NCBI GenBank assembly: GCA_002344135.1
Contig: DDTO01000006.1
Coordinates: forward strand, 66,683-89,750
Source of the DNA: Chthonomonas sp. UBA2362
GTDB taxonomy: Bacteria; Armatimonadota; Fimbriimonadia; Fimbriimonadales; Fimbriimonadaceae
Direction of reading: 5' to 3'
Length of the DNA stretch: 23,068 nucleotides
Position numbers and translations under genes: made by a program. Under the pieces are notes generated by a model, which was given only the letters and a program-made list of their open reading frames with translations, searched no databases and had not been told where the DNA came from. Shown here piece after piece: positions 6,002 through 13,781 of this stretch; the stretch's first letter is position 1, and every line of letters starts with the position of its first letter.

Positions 6002-7367
6002 CCTTTCTTCGGACCGACCTTCGTCGAAGCCAATAGATCGCCGGCGCGCTGAGAATGAGGAGGAGGGTCAGCCATTGGGCTCGCCAACCCTCCTCTCGGA
6101 TCGAAAGCACGACCAGCAGGCAAACCAGGGATACGGGCACGACCACGATCAATGCCAGCACCGGCCAACCCCCGGGGACACGGAACGGACGGGGCAGGTC
6201 TGGCTCGCGCTTGCGAAGGATCCAAAGAGACGACTGTTCCAGCGCGAGGGCAGCGCCATACAGGACGACGTTGACGGCTACGAGGTCTTGGAAAGTGCGG
6301 TAGGTGAGGAGGGCGTCGATGCCGCCTTGAAGCAGCACTGCTCGCCATGGCGTGCCCCATTCAGGGTGGATCTCCATGAGCTTTGCCGGCAAGTATCCGT
6401 CCTCTGCCAGCACCATCGGAATTCGCGAGGTCGCGAGCATCGAACTCATGAACAGCGCCATCGGCGAAACGAGCCCAGCGACCGTGATCAGGCCGTAGAG
6501 AACCGGTCCGCCGACGGCATCCGCGATAGACGGCCACGCTCCTTCGACCCATCGCGATGAATCGGGCACGAAGGCGAGTCCGATGACGGTCGGAACGAGA
6601 TAGACCAGCGTGACGAGGGGTACGCCGATCAGCATCGCGCGTGGATAAGCCTTTCCGGGATCATCGACCTCCTCGGCCACGGTCGACATCTGGTCCCAGC
6701 CTAGGTAGTTCCACATGACGATGCCCAGCCCGGCGGCTAGAGCCTCGGATAGAGATTTGCCAACCGGAGTCAACGACTCCGCGATCTGTTTGGGCGTGGA
6801 GAGAAGCTGGAACCCTCCGATGATCGCCATCAGGGCGAAGGGAACGATGATCAGCGCCGCGAAGCCGAGCCCGGTGAGGCCGACGAGGCGAGTGCCACGC
6901 ATGTTGAGCCATGTGAAGGTCGCGACCACCGCGACGCAAACCCCCCATCGAAGCCAATCGTTGCCATTTTCGGCGTCTAGGACGCTCCATCCGAAGTGGA
7001 GCCGGAGAATCGCGCCGAGGTAGGTCGTGAAGAGTACCGGGTAGATCGCCACGTCGACGAGGCTGTACATCCATGTCCACCACGCGTTGACGAATCCCCA
7101 GAACGGCCCGAGTGCTCGCTTGACCCAGACTACATAGCCCCCCTCCTGCGGCATGGCCGCACCCAGTTCAGCGGTGGTGAGGGCGTCGGGCAGAGCCCAA
7201 CAGATGGGAATGACCAAGATGAGAAGCAGCGCCAGGCCTGGTCCAGCTTCGCCGACCAACCCCTCGAGCCCGAAAGGCCCGCCGCTGACGCAGCAGAAGA
7301 CCGTCGCCCCCAGCGTCAATGTGCCGAGCGCCCGGCGCTTGAGGTTTCGATGCCCACCGCCGACCAT
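5994..7367 (-). CDS. APC-superfamily amino acid permease
   Basis: An integral inner-membrane transporter of 457 aa with about 12 hydrophobic segments. TM1 carries GATVFCCVSGGPFGLEGLVG, the unwound Gly-rich substrate site typical of APC transporters, followed by ELGAAMPQEGGYVVWVKRALG, the conserved E-x-x-x-A-x-P-x-x-GG-x-Y signature. Later features include WNYLGWDQMSTVAEEVDDPGK and ATSRIPMVLAEDGYLPA, both typical of the family. It probably imports or exchanges an amino acid or polyamine by proton or antiport coupling; the substrate cannot be read from sequence. The ATG at 7367 is chosen because upstream in-frame sequence lacks transporter-like character and opposes the 7476 gene. No good ribosome binding site is seen. 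It is convergent with the cyclophilin gene and divergent from the gene at 7476. Confidence 0.9.
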   Translation of the reverse strand: MVGGGHRNLKRRALGTLTLGATVFCCVSGGPFGLEGLVGEAGPGLALLLILVIPICWALPDALTTAELGAAMPQEGGYVVWVKRALGPFWGFVNAWWTWMYSLVDVAIYPVLFTTYLGAILRLHFGWSVLDAENGNDWLRWGVCVAVVATFTWLNMRGTRLVGLTGLGFAALIIVPFALMAIIGGFQLLSTPKQIAESLTPVGKSLSEALAAGLGIVMWNYLGWDQMSTVAEEVDDPGKAYPRAMLIGVPLVTLVYLVPTVIGLAFVPDSSRWVEGAWPSIADAVGGPVLYGLITVAGLVSPMALFMSSMLATSRIPMVLAEDGYLPAKLMEIHPEWGTPWRAVLLQGGIDALLTYRTFQDLVAVNVVLYGAALALEQSSLWILRKREPDLPRPFRVPGGWPVLALIVVVPVSLVCLLVVLSIREEGWRAQWLTLLLILSAPAIYWLRRRSVRRKAI

Positions 7368-7475
7368 GTCGCGTGGCTGTTTACCTTCATTTGGACCATG
7401 CAGCGGTCGTGGAGGAGCGACTCTAGATTCGCGACACCAGGCATTGCACGGCAGTCCCCGCGCCATACTCGCGAC

Positions 7476-7937
7476 GTGAGCGCTGTTCTCATTCTCGGTC
7501 GGCGCGCGCAGCCGGTCGACTCGCTCGAGGGTCTTGTGGGGCCTCTCGAAGAACTCGTGCAGGCGATCGAAGCGATGGGTGGCGCGGCGTTCCGTCTTTA
7601 CGGATTGAGCCCGGCACACCACTTGCACGAGGCCCGCGGGAAGGTCGAGGCGTTCGTGATGACCTCGGAAATTGAATGGAACTTCGGTCGAGAACCAAGC
7701 GACCCAACCCAGGAAGTCATCTTGACGAACCACCCCGATCGGTTTGGTCGCTCCCTATTCCTTTCGTTGCAGTTCTATCTCGTCGGACAGGAGGCTATCT
7801 GTCCTGGGATTTCGGTCGAGATGGCCTTTGGTACCGACTTGGCCGTGGACCCTTGGGAGGCGCTCCAAGTGGTCTCGACCCCGATCGATTGGGACGATTT
7901 GATGGTGTTGGTTGGATCGGACGCTGCCGAACTGTGA
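7476..7937 (+). CDS. hypothetical protein, 153 aa
   Basis: No family recognised. From the GTG at 7476 the product starts VSAVLILGRRAQPVDSLEGL and looks like a real small globular alpha/beta protein: amphipathic helix LVGPLEELVQAIEAMGG, strand-like FRLYGLS, a conserved-looking charged/aromatic stretch (EIEWNFGREPSDPTQE) and a balanced acidic C-terminus (IDWDDLMVLVGSDAAEL). No signal peptide, TM helix or catalytic motif is obvious. The start is uncertain: ATG at 7398 would add 26 Arg/Ser-rich residues. No Shine-Dalgarno site precedes the GTG. The opposite strand is also open here, but its translation is Arg/Pro-rich and less protein-like. It is divergent from the permease across 108 bp and 86 bp before the membrane-protein pair. 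Confidence 0.6.
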   Translation: MSAVLILGRRAQPVDSLEGLVGPLEELVQAIEAMGGAAFRLYGLSPAHHLHEARGKVEAFVMTSEIEWNFGREPSDPTQEVILTNHPDRFGRSLFLSLQFYLVGQEAICPGISVEMAFGTDLAVDPWEALQVVSTPIDWDDLMVLVGSDAAEL

Positions 7938-8023
7938 CGGTCCACATCGTCTGCAGCAGGCTCGTCACCGCGGCGTCAACGCCTTGCTCCTGTGCCCTCG
8001 CGGTAACATCCCCGTGACGCGAC

Positions 8024-8665
8024 ATGGAGGAATCGGCGGGCGGGGGGGTGAAGTGGTGGATCAAGGTCCTCGTGCTTTTCCACATGTTCGCCATCACCTT
8101 TTGGTCGCTGCCGGACCCGCCGGATCGCCTCAAGATCTGGTCGGACAATCCGGATAGCTCCTTGCTCGCCAAGGCTCGTCCGCCGAGCGGCACTCAGTGG
8201 GTGCTCGTTAAAAACCGGCAGTGGTTCAAGCGTTCGAATCTCCACTACTACCTGACCTCGACCGGCTTTTGGCAGTACTGGGACATGTTCGCCCCCAACC
8301 CGTCGAACATCGACGTCTGGGTGGACGCGGAAATCGATTATGAGGATGGCACTAGCGGCATCCGGCGCTATCCGAGGATGTACGACTTGTCGATACCCGA
8401 GAAGTACCTCAAGGAGCGGTACCGCAAGTTCCTAGAGCGCGCTCACCTGGAAGAGAATCGCTGGCTCTGGCCGTCCTTCGCCCAGCGCATGGCGCTCGAG
8501 GCGTATGAGGCCACCGGAAAGGTGCCGCGCGAGGTTCGACTGCGCCGACATTGGCGGCGGATTCCCGATCCTTCCCGGCGAGCGGAGATGCAGGAAGACT
8601 ACAACGTTTACACCTACTACACGCACATCGTCGATCAGCCCAAGCTCAAGGAACAGGCTCGATGA
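8024..8665 (+). CDS. DUF5819-like membrane-anchored protein, partner of the HTTM protein
   Basis: A 213-aa protein with one N-terminal TM helix (about 11-29, WWIKVLVLFHMFAITFWSL) and a soluble domain holding FWQYWDMFAPNP (82-93), followed by beta-type VWVDAEIDYEDGT. A W-x-x-F-AP-x-P motif after a single helix, next to an HTTM gene, is how I remember DUF5819 proteins in actinobacteria; the match is by memory only. The rest is rich in Arg, Tyr and Glu. Its TGA overlaps the HTTM start as ATGA, so the two are translationally coupled and probably form a complex or act in sequence. The ATG at 8024 lacks a ribosome binding site; GTG at 8048 is an alternative. Function unknown. Confidence 0.75.
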   Translation: MEESAGGGVKWWIKVLVLFHMFAITFWSLPDPPDRLKIWSDNPDSSLLAKARPPSGTQWVLVKNRQWFKRSNLHYYLTSTGFWQYWDMFAPNPSNIDVWVDAEIDYEDGTSGIRRYPRMYDLSIPEKYLKERYRKFLERAHLEENRWLWPSFAQRMALEAYEATGKVPREVRLRRHWRRIPDPSRRAEMQEDYNVYTYYTHIVDQPKLKEQAR

Positions 8666-9855
8666 GAGGACTCGCCCAGGCCAACCGCTGGCTGTTCGGC
8701 TCCGGCTCGCCGGTCACCTTCGGGGTCTTTCGTATGCTGATGGGCTCCGTCATTTTCGTGAACCTCGTCATGGTCGGCATCGACTTCGACGCTTGGTTCT
8801 CCGAACGAGGCTACGTGCCGTGGGCGAACGCGGACCGATGGCTCGGGCGCGACATCCCCCGCCTCGACCTGATCGCCGGGGTGACCGACACGCGCATCGT
8901 GGCGGCTTTTTACGCGCTGGTGACGCTGGCCGCACTCTTCACCGCGCTCGGACTGTGGACGCGCGTATCCTCGATCGTCTTGGCGGTCGGACTGATAAGC
9001 CTCCACCACCGAAACCCGATCATCCTTCACGGAGGCGACACCGTCATGCGGGCGGCGGCGGTGTATCTCGCGGTCGGACCCGGCGGCGCCGCTTGTTCGA
9101 TGGATCGGCTCATCGCCCTTTGGCGGGGCCGGGTGCCCGTCATGCCGGCCGAAGTGAGCCTCTGGCCCCAGCGGCTCCTTCAGTATCAAATGGCGATCGT
9201 CTACATCACGACCGTGTGGGCAAAATGGGGAGGTACTCACTGGGTGGCGGGCACGGCGACCTGGTTCCCTCAGCATCTGCGCGAGTTCGAGCGCTTTCCT
9301 GTCCCAAAGTTCCTCCAGGATCAGCCGTTCCTGGCAATCACGACCTACGGCACGCTCCTCGTCGAGCTTGCCTTGGGAACTCTCGTCTTCTATCGTCCCC
9401 TGCGAAAGTGGGTTCTTCTCGGCGGGCTGCTCCTGCACGGGTATATCGAGTACGCGATGAACATCCCGCTCTTCGCGTTTGCGATGTGCAGCTTCTACGT
9501 GGCGTTCTACGACGGCGGCGAGATTTCGGCTTGGGCCGAGCGGCTGGGTGAGCGGTTTGCCCGTTTCCGAGCGGTGGTCCGCCTACCCGCGGGGAAGCGT
9601 CTCGCTGTCGGCCCAGGGGCGACTCTCGATGCGGTCGATCCGCTCGGCCTGGTGCGGTACGAGCCTGGTCAGGGCTGGACGGCGGCTTCGGCGACCGGCA
9701 AACCTCTTCGAGCGAAGTTCGCCGCGTGGATCAGGAGTCCGGGGGCTTGGCCTCTCTTCGCGATCTGGTCGAAGCTTCTGGATCGCTCTCTCGAAAGCGG
9801 CTCCACTGCTGATCGAACGCAGGCGCGCAATAAACAGATGCCGACGCCTCGTTGA
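8662..9855 (+). CDS. HTTM domain membrane protein (vitamin K-dependent carboxylase-like)
   Basis: A 397-aa polytopic membrane protein. Its first 300 residues match the HTTM layout: FGVFRMLMGSVIFVNLV helix, then GYVPWANADRW, LGLWTRVSSIVLAVGLISL, the signature HHRNP (115-119) with HGGDTVMR (123-130), GGAACSMDRL, then WPQRLLQYQMAIVYITTVWAK and a further helical bundle (LGTLVFYRPL..LLGGLLLHGYIEYAM). HTTM is the membrane domain shared with gamma-glutamyl carboxylase, but most bacterial members are uncharacterised and carboxylase activity should not be assumed. The C-terminal 90 residues are soluble and hold VDPLGLVRYEPGQGW. The start has AAGGA 10 nt upstream and overlaps the previous stop (ATGA). 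The groES -35 box overlaps its stop codon. Confidence 0.88.
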   Translation: MRGLAQANRWLFGSGSPVTFGVFRMLMGSVIFVNLVMVGIDFDAWFSERGYVPWANADRWLGRDIPRLDLIAGVTDTRIVAAFYALVTLAALFTALGLWTRVSSIVLAVGLISLHHRNPIILHGGDTVMRAAAVYLAVGPGGAACSMDRLIALWRGRVPVMPAEVSLWPQRLLQYQMAIVYITTVWAKWGGTHWVAGTATWFPQHLREFERFPVPKFLQDQPFLAITTYGTLLVELALGTLVFYRPLRKWVLLGGLLLHGYIEYAMNIPLFAFAMCSFYVAFYDGGEISAWAERLGERFARFRAVVRLPAGKRLAVGPGATLDAVDPLGLVRYEPGQGWTAASATGKPLRAKFAAWIRSPGAWPLFAIWSKLLDRSLESGSTADRTQARNKQMPTPR

Positions 9856-9880
9856 CATCCGCCCAGTCGCGGCGTATAAT
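9852..9880 (+). promoter_or_regulatory. consensus sigma-70-type promoter of groES
   Basis: TTGACA (9852-9857) and TATAAT (9875-9880) are both perfect consensus hexamers with a 17-bp spacer. The -35 box overlaps the TGA stop of the HTTM gene (9853-9855). Transcription should start around 9886-9888, inside the CIRCE element that follows. Confidence 0.9.
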
Positions 9881-9907
9881 CTAGCAGTCACGCGCCGCGA
9901 GTGCTAA
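9881..9907 (+). promoter_or_regulatory. CIRCE operator (HrcA binding site)
   Basis: CTAGCAGTC - 9 bases - GAGTGCTAA. The right arm is a perfect match to the CIRCE half-site and the left arm has two mismatches to TTAGCACTC; the spacer has the canonical 9 bases. It starts directly after the -10 box, where HrcA would block initiation. Heat-shock control of groES by HrcA repression is therefore expected. No hrcA gene is in the window. Confidence 0.9.
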
Positions 9908-9945
9908 TCGCGGTCGCTATCTCGCTAAGCACGGAGGAAATCAAC

Positions 9946-10239
9946 ATGGCAATCAAGCTAAAACCCCTCGGAGATAAGGTCGTCGTTCAGCCGACCGAGA
10001 AGGAGCAAAAGACGGCCGCCGGCATTTACCTGCCCGACAGCGCACAAAAGAAGCCTCAGGAGGGCAAGGTCGTCGCGATCGGGGACGGCCGCGTTCTGGA
10101 GTCGGGTGACCGAAACAAGCTGAGCGTCAAAGTCGGTGACAAGGTCATCTTCAGCAAGTACGGCGGCAACGACGTCACCGTCGACGGTCAGGAGTACACG
10201 ATCTTGGACGAGGATCAGATCTACGCGATCCTGAACTAG
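9946..10239 (+). CDS. groES: co-chaperonin GroES
   Basis: The 10-kDa co-chaperonin forms the heptameric lid of the GroEL folding chamber in the cytoplasm. At 97 aa it has the usual family length. Visible motifs are IKLKPLGDKVVVQPTEKEQK at the N-terminus, the mobile loop around TAAGIYLPDSAQKK that contacts GroEL, then EGKVVAIGDGR, GDKVIFSKYGGNDV and the C-terminal YTILDEDQIYAIL. The ATG at 9946 has GGAGG 8 nt upstream. A consensus promoter and CIRCE precede it, and a strong hairpin lies 22 nt after the stop. It appears monocistronic: groEL does not follow, which differs from the common groESL operon. Confidence 0.97.
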   Translation: MAIKLKPLGDKVVVQPTEKEQKTAAGIYLPDSAQKKPQEGKVVAIGDGRVLESGDRNKLSVKVGDKVIFSKYGGNDVTVDGQEYTILDEDQIYAILN

Positions 10240-10261
10240 TCATCCAAGTGAAGCCTATCCT

Positions 10262-10295
10262 GCAGAGGCGCAGTCCAAGAGACCTGCGCCTCTGC
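10262..10295 (+). terminator. strong hairpin downstream of groES, likely terminator
   Basis: GCAGAGGCGCAG (10262-10273) and CTGCGCCTCTGC (10284-10295) form a perfect 12-bp stem with a 10-base loop, 22 bases after the groES stop. The following GTGGTTTGG is only weakly T-rich, so intrinsic termination may be imperfect; the hairpin may also stabilise the mRNA 3' end. Nothing else is seen in 10296-10450. Confidence 0.75.
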
Positions 10296-10450
10296 GTGGT
10301 TTGGTCCCAAGCAGAGCGCGCCAAGCATTAGTGCTTGAATTGGCTGCTCACTGGTGCCAGGTCTACCAAAGGACGTGCAACGTTTTGCATGAGCGCGGCC
10401 TCCATACCTTCGAGCGGTTCGAACTTCGCCTGGAGACGAAGGACATGCCT

Positions 10451-11401
10451 ATGCAACTCAGAACCCTAATTTTAACGGCACTCGCCGTCGTTCCTGCCTG
10501 GAGCCACGCGCTGGCTATCAGTGCCCTCAACCAGCTGTTCCCGGGAGACGAGATCACGAACGCGATCGTCCGGGTCCGTGCAGGTCCTAACGAGGATTCC
10601 TGGGGGCGCGGATCCGGCACGATCATCGATCGGCGTCCCGATGAGTCCGGGCCAGGTGGCTGGATCTGCGTCCTCACCGCCGACCACGTCGTATCCTTCG
10701 CGCTCGGTTCTTATGACTACCAAGAGATCGGTTTCGGGGGTGAATCGGCGCCGGGCCTCCGCTTCAAGTCCACTACGACCGTGATCAATGTGGTCCGCGG
10801 TCCGGTCAATCCTGATGGCTCGCGGGTAGACATGGCCATATTGGGCATCCGGGTGCCCGATCTGTCGGTTCTCCCCGACTTCGAGGTCCCGACCATCGCC
10901 AGCCCCGGCACGACCCATACGGTCGCCGGCTACGGCCAGACGGCGACCTTCGATGGAGCCAATCGCCGCTACCTCGTCGATCCCGGCGTCGGGGGGGACC
11001 TCCTTGTGAGCTTCAACACCTTCGCAGACCTGACGGTCAAGTCGATTAGTTTCTACGAGTACGCGTCGATCCGGTACACGACCGAGTTCGGTCCGACCGA
11101 TCCCACTATGCCCGCGATTCATGCCGAGGCCCACACGCTGCGTGGCGATTCAGGGGGGCCGAGTTGGAGGGCTTCCGGGTCGTCGGGATGGTCGATCGTG
11201 GGGGTTCACAGTGCGTCTACGTCCAGGCTCTTCGAGGGCCGTTCTTGGGTCGGCGATCACGACGAGTGGTGGGACGTGCAGGTGGATGCCTATTCGGACT
11301 GGGTCCGTACGGGGTGCGCGGCCGCCGTACCAGAGCCAGCGAGCCTTTTGGCGTTAACCGTTGGTTTCGCGGCCTGTCTGCGACGGCGCACCCGCCGCTA
11401 G
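10451..11401 (+). CDS. secreted trypsin-like serine protease with PEP-CTERM sorting signal
   Basis: A 316-aa secreted protein. The N-terminal signal peptide (MQLRTLILTALAVVPAWSHA) is followed by a chymotrypsin-fold protease domain with all three triad positions: His79 in VLTADHVV, Asp127 in SRVDMAILG and Ser234 in RGDSGGPSW. The C-terminus is a PEP-CTERM signal: VPEPASLL (PEP at 294-296), a hydrophobic segment and RRRTRR. PEP-CTERM proteins are normally processed by exosortase and delivered to the cell surface or extracellular matrix. The ATG at 10451 is preferred over the ATG at 10445 because GAAGGA lies 7 nt upstream. The enzyme probably cleaves exported or matrix proteins; the substrate is unknown. 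It follows groES but lies beyond the hairpin, so is likely transcribed separately. Confidence 0.88.
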   Translation: MQLRTLILTALAVVPAWSHALAISALNQLFPGDEITNAIVRVRAGPNEDSWGRGSGTIIDRRPDESGPGGWICVLTADHVVSFALGSYDYQEIGFGGESAPGLRFKSTTTVINVVRGPVNPDGSRVDMAILGIRVPDLSVLPDFEVPTIASPGTTHTVAGYGQTATFDGANRRYLVDPGVGGDLLVSFNTFADLTVKSISFYEYASIRYTTEFGPTDPTMPAIHAEAHTLRGDSGGPSWRASGSSGWSIVGVHSASTSRLFEGRSWVGDHDEWWDVQVDAYSDWVRTGCAAAVPEPASLLALTVGFAACLRRRTRR

Positions 11402-11428
11402 TGAGCCCACCGGTACACTGCCAGCGCG

Positions 11429-12496
11429 ATGAAAGCGCTGATTCTCGCCGGGGGCACCGGCTCCCGGCTCCGTCCGATCACGTTCTCGATGGCCAAGCAG
11501 CTGGTTCCTGTGGCCAACAAGCCGGTCATCGAGTACGGGATCGAGTCGATCGCTGCGGCGGGAATAGAGGATTTCGGCATCATCGTCGGCGACACAGCCG
11601 CGGCCGTTCAGGCAGCGGTCGGGGATGGGTCGCGGTGGGACATCCGCATTAGCTACATTCCGCAACCGGCGCCGCTCGGCCTGGCCCACGCCGTGCAAAC
11701 GGCGCACCCCTTTCTCGGCGAGGACGACTTCATCATGTACCTCGGCGACAATCTCATCAAGTCGAGTGTTTCGGGGTTGGTCGCGGAGTTCGAGGCTCAT
11801 CGGCCCGCGGCGACGATCCTCCTCACTCCGGTACCCAACCCGGAGTCGTTCGGAGTCGCCGAAATGGCGGACGGGCGCGTGACTCGGCTCGAAGAAAAGC
11901 CGGCGCATCCTCGGTCGAACCTCGCCTTGGTGGGGGTGTACCTCTTCGATCGCCGCATTCACGACTCGATCGCGAAGTTAAGTCCCAGCGCTCGGGGCGA
12001 ATACGAGATCACGGACGCGATTCAGGGGCTCATCGACGCCGGCCTTACCGTCCGATCGCATATCGTGGAGGGCTGGTGGAAGGACACGGGTACCGTCGAG
12101 GCAATGCTGGAGGCAAACCGCCTCATCTTGGAGGATGTCGAACCTCTTATCGAAGGCGACGTCGATGCCGAGTCGCGGATCGAGGGGCGCGTCAAGATCG
12201 GCGCCGGGGCTCGCATCGAACGGAGCCTCATTCGGGGACCGGCGATCATCGGGCCGGGATGCGAGGTCGTGGATAGCTTCGTGGGGCCGTTCACGGCGAT
12301 CGACGCGCGAACTCATGTGAGGTCGAGCGAGATCGAGTATTCGATCGTGCTCTCGGACTGTGAAATCGATCGGGCTCCGGCCCGCATTGCCGGTTCGCTG
12401 ATCGGCCGAGACGTTCGGGTCGGGCGCTCGCTTGGAGTGCCGCGGGCGCTCCGGCTGGTGCTCGGCGACTCGAGTTCGGTCAATCTTGGAGACTAG
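11429..12496 (+). CDS. glucose-1-phosphate nucleotidyltransferase, long form (RmlA-like)
   Basis: Makes an NDP-sugar from NTP and a sugar-1-phosphate, most likely dTDP-glucose for surface polysaccharide. The 355-aa protein has the signature LILAGGTGSRLRP (5-17) with Lys23 in MAKQLVP, then YLGDNLI (Asp107, metal/nucleotide site), FGVAEM, LEEKP and WWKDTGT (Asp219). The last 110 residues are a left-handed beta-helix with hexapeptide-like steps (IEGRVKIGAGARIERS, GPAIIGPGCEVVDS). This tail marks the long antibiotic/archaeal type and not the short RmlA of classical rml clusters; sugar specificity is therefore uncertain. No convincing ribosome binding site is seen; TACACT (11414-11419) lies 9 nt before the ATG and could be a -10 box. 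The histidine kinase starts on the next base after its stop. Confidence 0.9.
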   Translation: MKALILAGGTGSRLRPITFSMAKQLVPVANKPVIEYGIESIAAAGIEDFGIIVGDTAAAVQAAVGDGSRWDIRISYIPQPAPLGLAHAVQTAHPFLGEDDFIMYLGDNLIKSSVSGLVAEFEAHRPAATILLTPVPNPESFGVAEMADGRVTRLEEKPAHPRSNLALVGVYLFDRRIHDSIAKLSPSARGEYEITDAIQGLIDAGLTVRSHIVEGWWKDTGTVEAMLEANRLILEDVEPLIEGDVDAESRIEGRVKIGAGARIERSLIRGPAIIGPGCEVVDSFVGPFTAIDARTHVRSSEIEYSIVLSDCEIDRAPARIAGSLIGRDVRVGRSLGVPRALRLVLGDSSSVNLGD

Positions 12497-13780
12497 GTGA
12501 GAGGTTCACCCCGCTTGCTCGAGCCCCACAACCTGCTGTTGTGGAGCGCCGTCCTTGCCCTGGCCGCAGGATTGTGGCTGCTTGTCGGTGGCGATCCCGC
12601 CTCTGTCGCCTTCACCTGCATTGCTTTCGGGGCGTTGCTCGGTGCGGCGGCGGTGCTATCGACGCGCGCAGTCGCCGCTCGACACCGTGAGATTTTCGAA
12701 CTCCGCAACCAGCATGATTTCGACGAAAACCGTATCGAACGGCTCAACATCGCGCTCGACGCGCTTGCCGATGGGCTCGATGTGGGGATCTTCCTTTGCG
12801 ACGAGCGGGGTCTGGTGCAGTTCGCCAACCGGAAGGTCAAAGCCATGTTCCGCGCCGATCAACCAAAGGGTGAATCGATCCTGGCGATCACTCTCTCCCA
12901 CGAACTCGAGCGTCTCGTCACCGAGACCATCGAGTCACGACGGCATTCGAGCGTGGAGATGCACTTCACTTACCCCGAGGATCGCATCGCCATCGTGCAA
13001 TCGTGGGCCGAGCCGCCGGAGTGGGAGCGAGTGTATGTGTCGATTTACGACGTGACGGAACTGAGGCGGCTTGAAAGAATCCGTCAAGACTTCGTCGCCA
13101 ACGTCTCTCACGAGGTCCGGACTCCCATGACTCTGATCCGGGCAATGGCCGAGACCCTGCTCGACGAAGAAGGCGGAGATCGCGATCCAACCCGGCGCTA
13201 CTTGGAACGGATCATCGCGGAAGTGGATCGCCTGACCCTCATTTCGCAGGATCTGCTCGTGCTCTCGTCGGCGGAGACCGGCCCCGTTCGCAAGCAGGCT
13301 TGCGATGTGGCGGCCGTCGTCCGTGGCATCGTCTCGCTGCTCGGCGACAAGGCCTCCAAGAAGTCCCTCACCATCCGCTACGAAGGGCCGAAGCATTTAC
13401 TCGTCGAGGCGAACTCTGCTCAGATGTCGCAGGTCTTCACCAATCTCATCGACAACGCGATCAATTACACGGTCGAGGGGGGAATTCGGGTCCATCTGAG
13501 CGCCGACGATGAGGCGGTCGCCATTCGTGTAATCGACAGCGGCGTCGGTATCGAGGCAGAACATCTGCCCCGGATCTTCGAGCGCTTTTATCGGGTCGAT
13601 CGGGCCCGCTCGCGCGCAACCGGAGGCACCGGCTTGGGCCTGAGCATCGTTAGACACATCGTCGAGAGCCACGGCGGCAAGGTGGGTGTCGAGAGCACGC
13701 CCGGCGAGGGCACTACCTTTACGGTAGTGCTGCCGATCGGCGCGCCAATGCCCACCCCCGACGAGCGCGATGTGGTCTGA
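12497..13780 (+). CDS. membrane sensor histidine kinase, PhoR-like
   Basis: A two-component sensor of 427 aa. Two TM helices come first (about 12-32 and 36-55), with almost no periplasmic loop, so the signal is probably sensed inside the membrane or cytoplasm. A PAS-like segment follows (about 80-190, LDALADGLDVGIFLCDERG), then HisKA with the phospho-acceptor His205 in FVANVSHEVRTP. The HATPase domain has N320 (N box, NLIDNAINY), the G1 box DSGVGI at 347, F box IFERFYRVD and the G2 box GGTGLGLS at 376. All catalytic elements are present. It starts with GTG at 12497, immediately after the upstream TAG, so it is co-translated with the nucleotidyltransferase. No response regulator is adjacent. 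It is convergent with the aminopeptidase gene, 1 bp apart. Confidence 0.92.
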   Translation: MRGSPRLLEPHNLLLWSAVLALAAGLWLLVGGDPASVAFTCIAFGALLGAAAVLSTRAVAARHREIFELRNQHDFDENRIERLNIALDALADGLDVGIFLCDERGLVQFANRKVKAMFRADQPKGESILAITLSHELERLVTETIESRRHSSVEMHFTYPEDRIAIVQSWAEPPEWERVYVSIYDVTELRRLERIRQDFVANVSHEVRTPMTLIRAMAETLLDEEGGDRDPTRRYLERIIAEVDRLTLISQDLLVLSSAETGPVRKQACDVAAVVRGIVSLLGDKASKKSLTIRYEGPKHLLVEANSAQMSQVFTNLIDNAINYTVEGGIRVHLSADDEAVAIRVIDSGVGIEAEHLPRIFERFYRVDRARSRATGGTGLGLSIVRHIVESHGGKVGVESTPGEGTTFTVVLPIGAPMPTPDERDVV

Positions 13781-13781
13781 C

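Noticed and set aside
7368..7733. N-terminal extension of the permease up to 7733 on the minus strand
   Set aside because: The added 122 residues are soluble and Arg-rich, unlike any APC transporter, and lie opposite a better plus-strand frame.
8505..9551. 348-aa plus-strand open frame overlapping the HTTM gene
   Set aside because: Arg/Pro-rich composition without hydrophobic structure. The HTTM frame in the same place has clear family motifs.
10301..10450. Upstream extension of the protease gene
   Set aside because: It would place about 50 residues before a perfect signal peptide, and a good ribosome binding site precedes the ATG at 10451.
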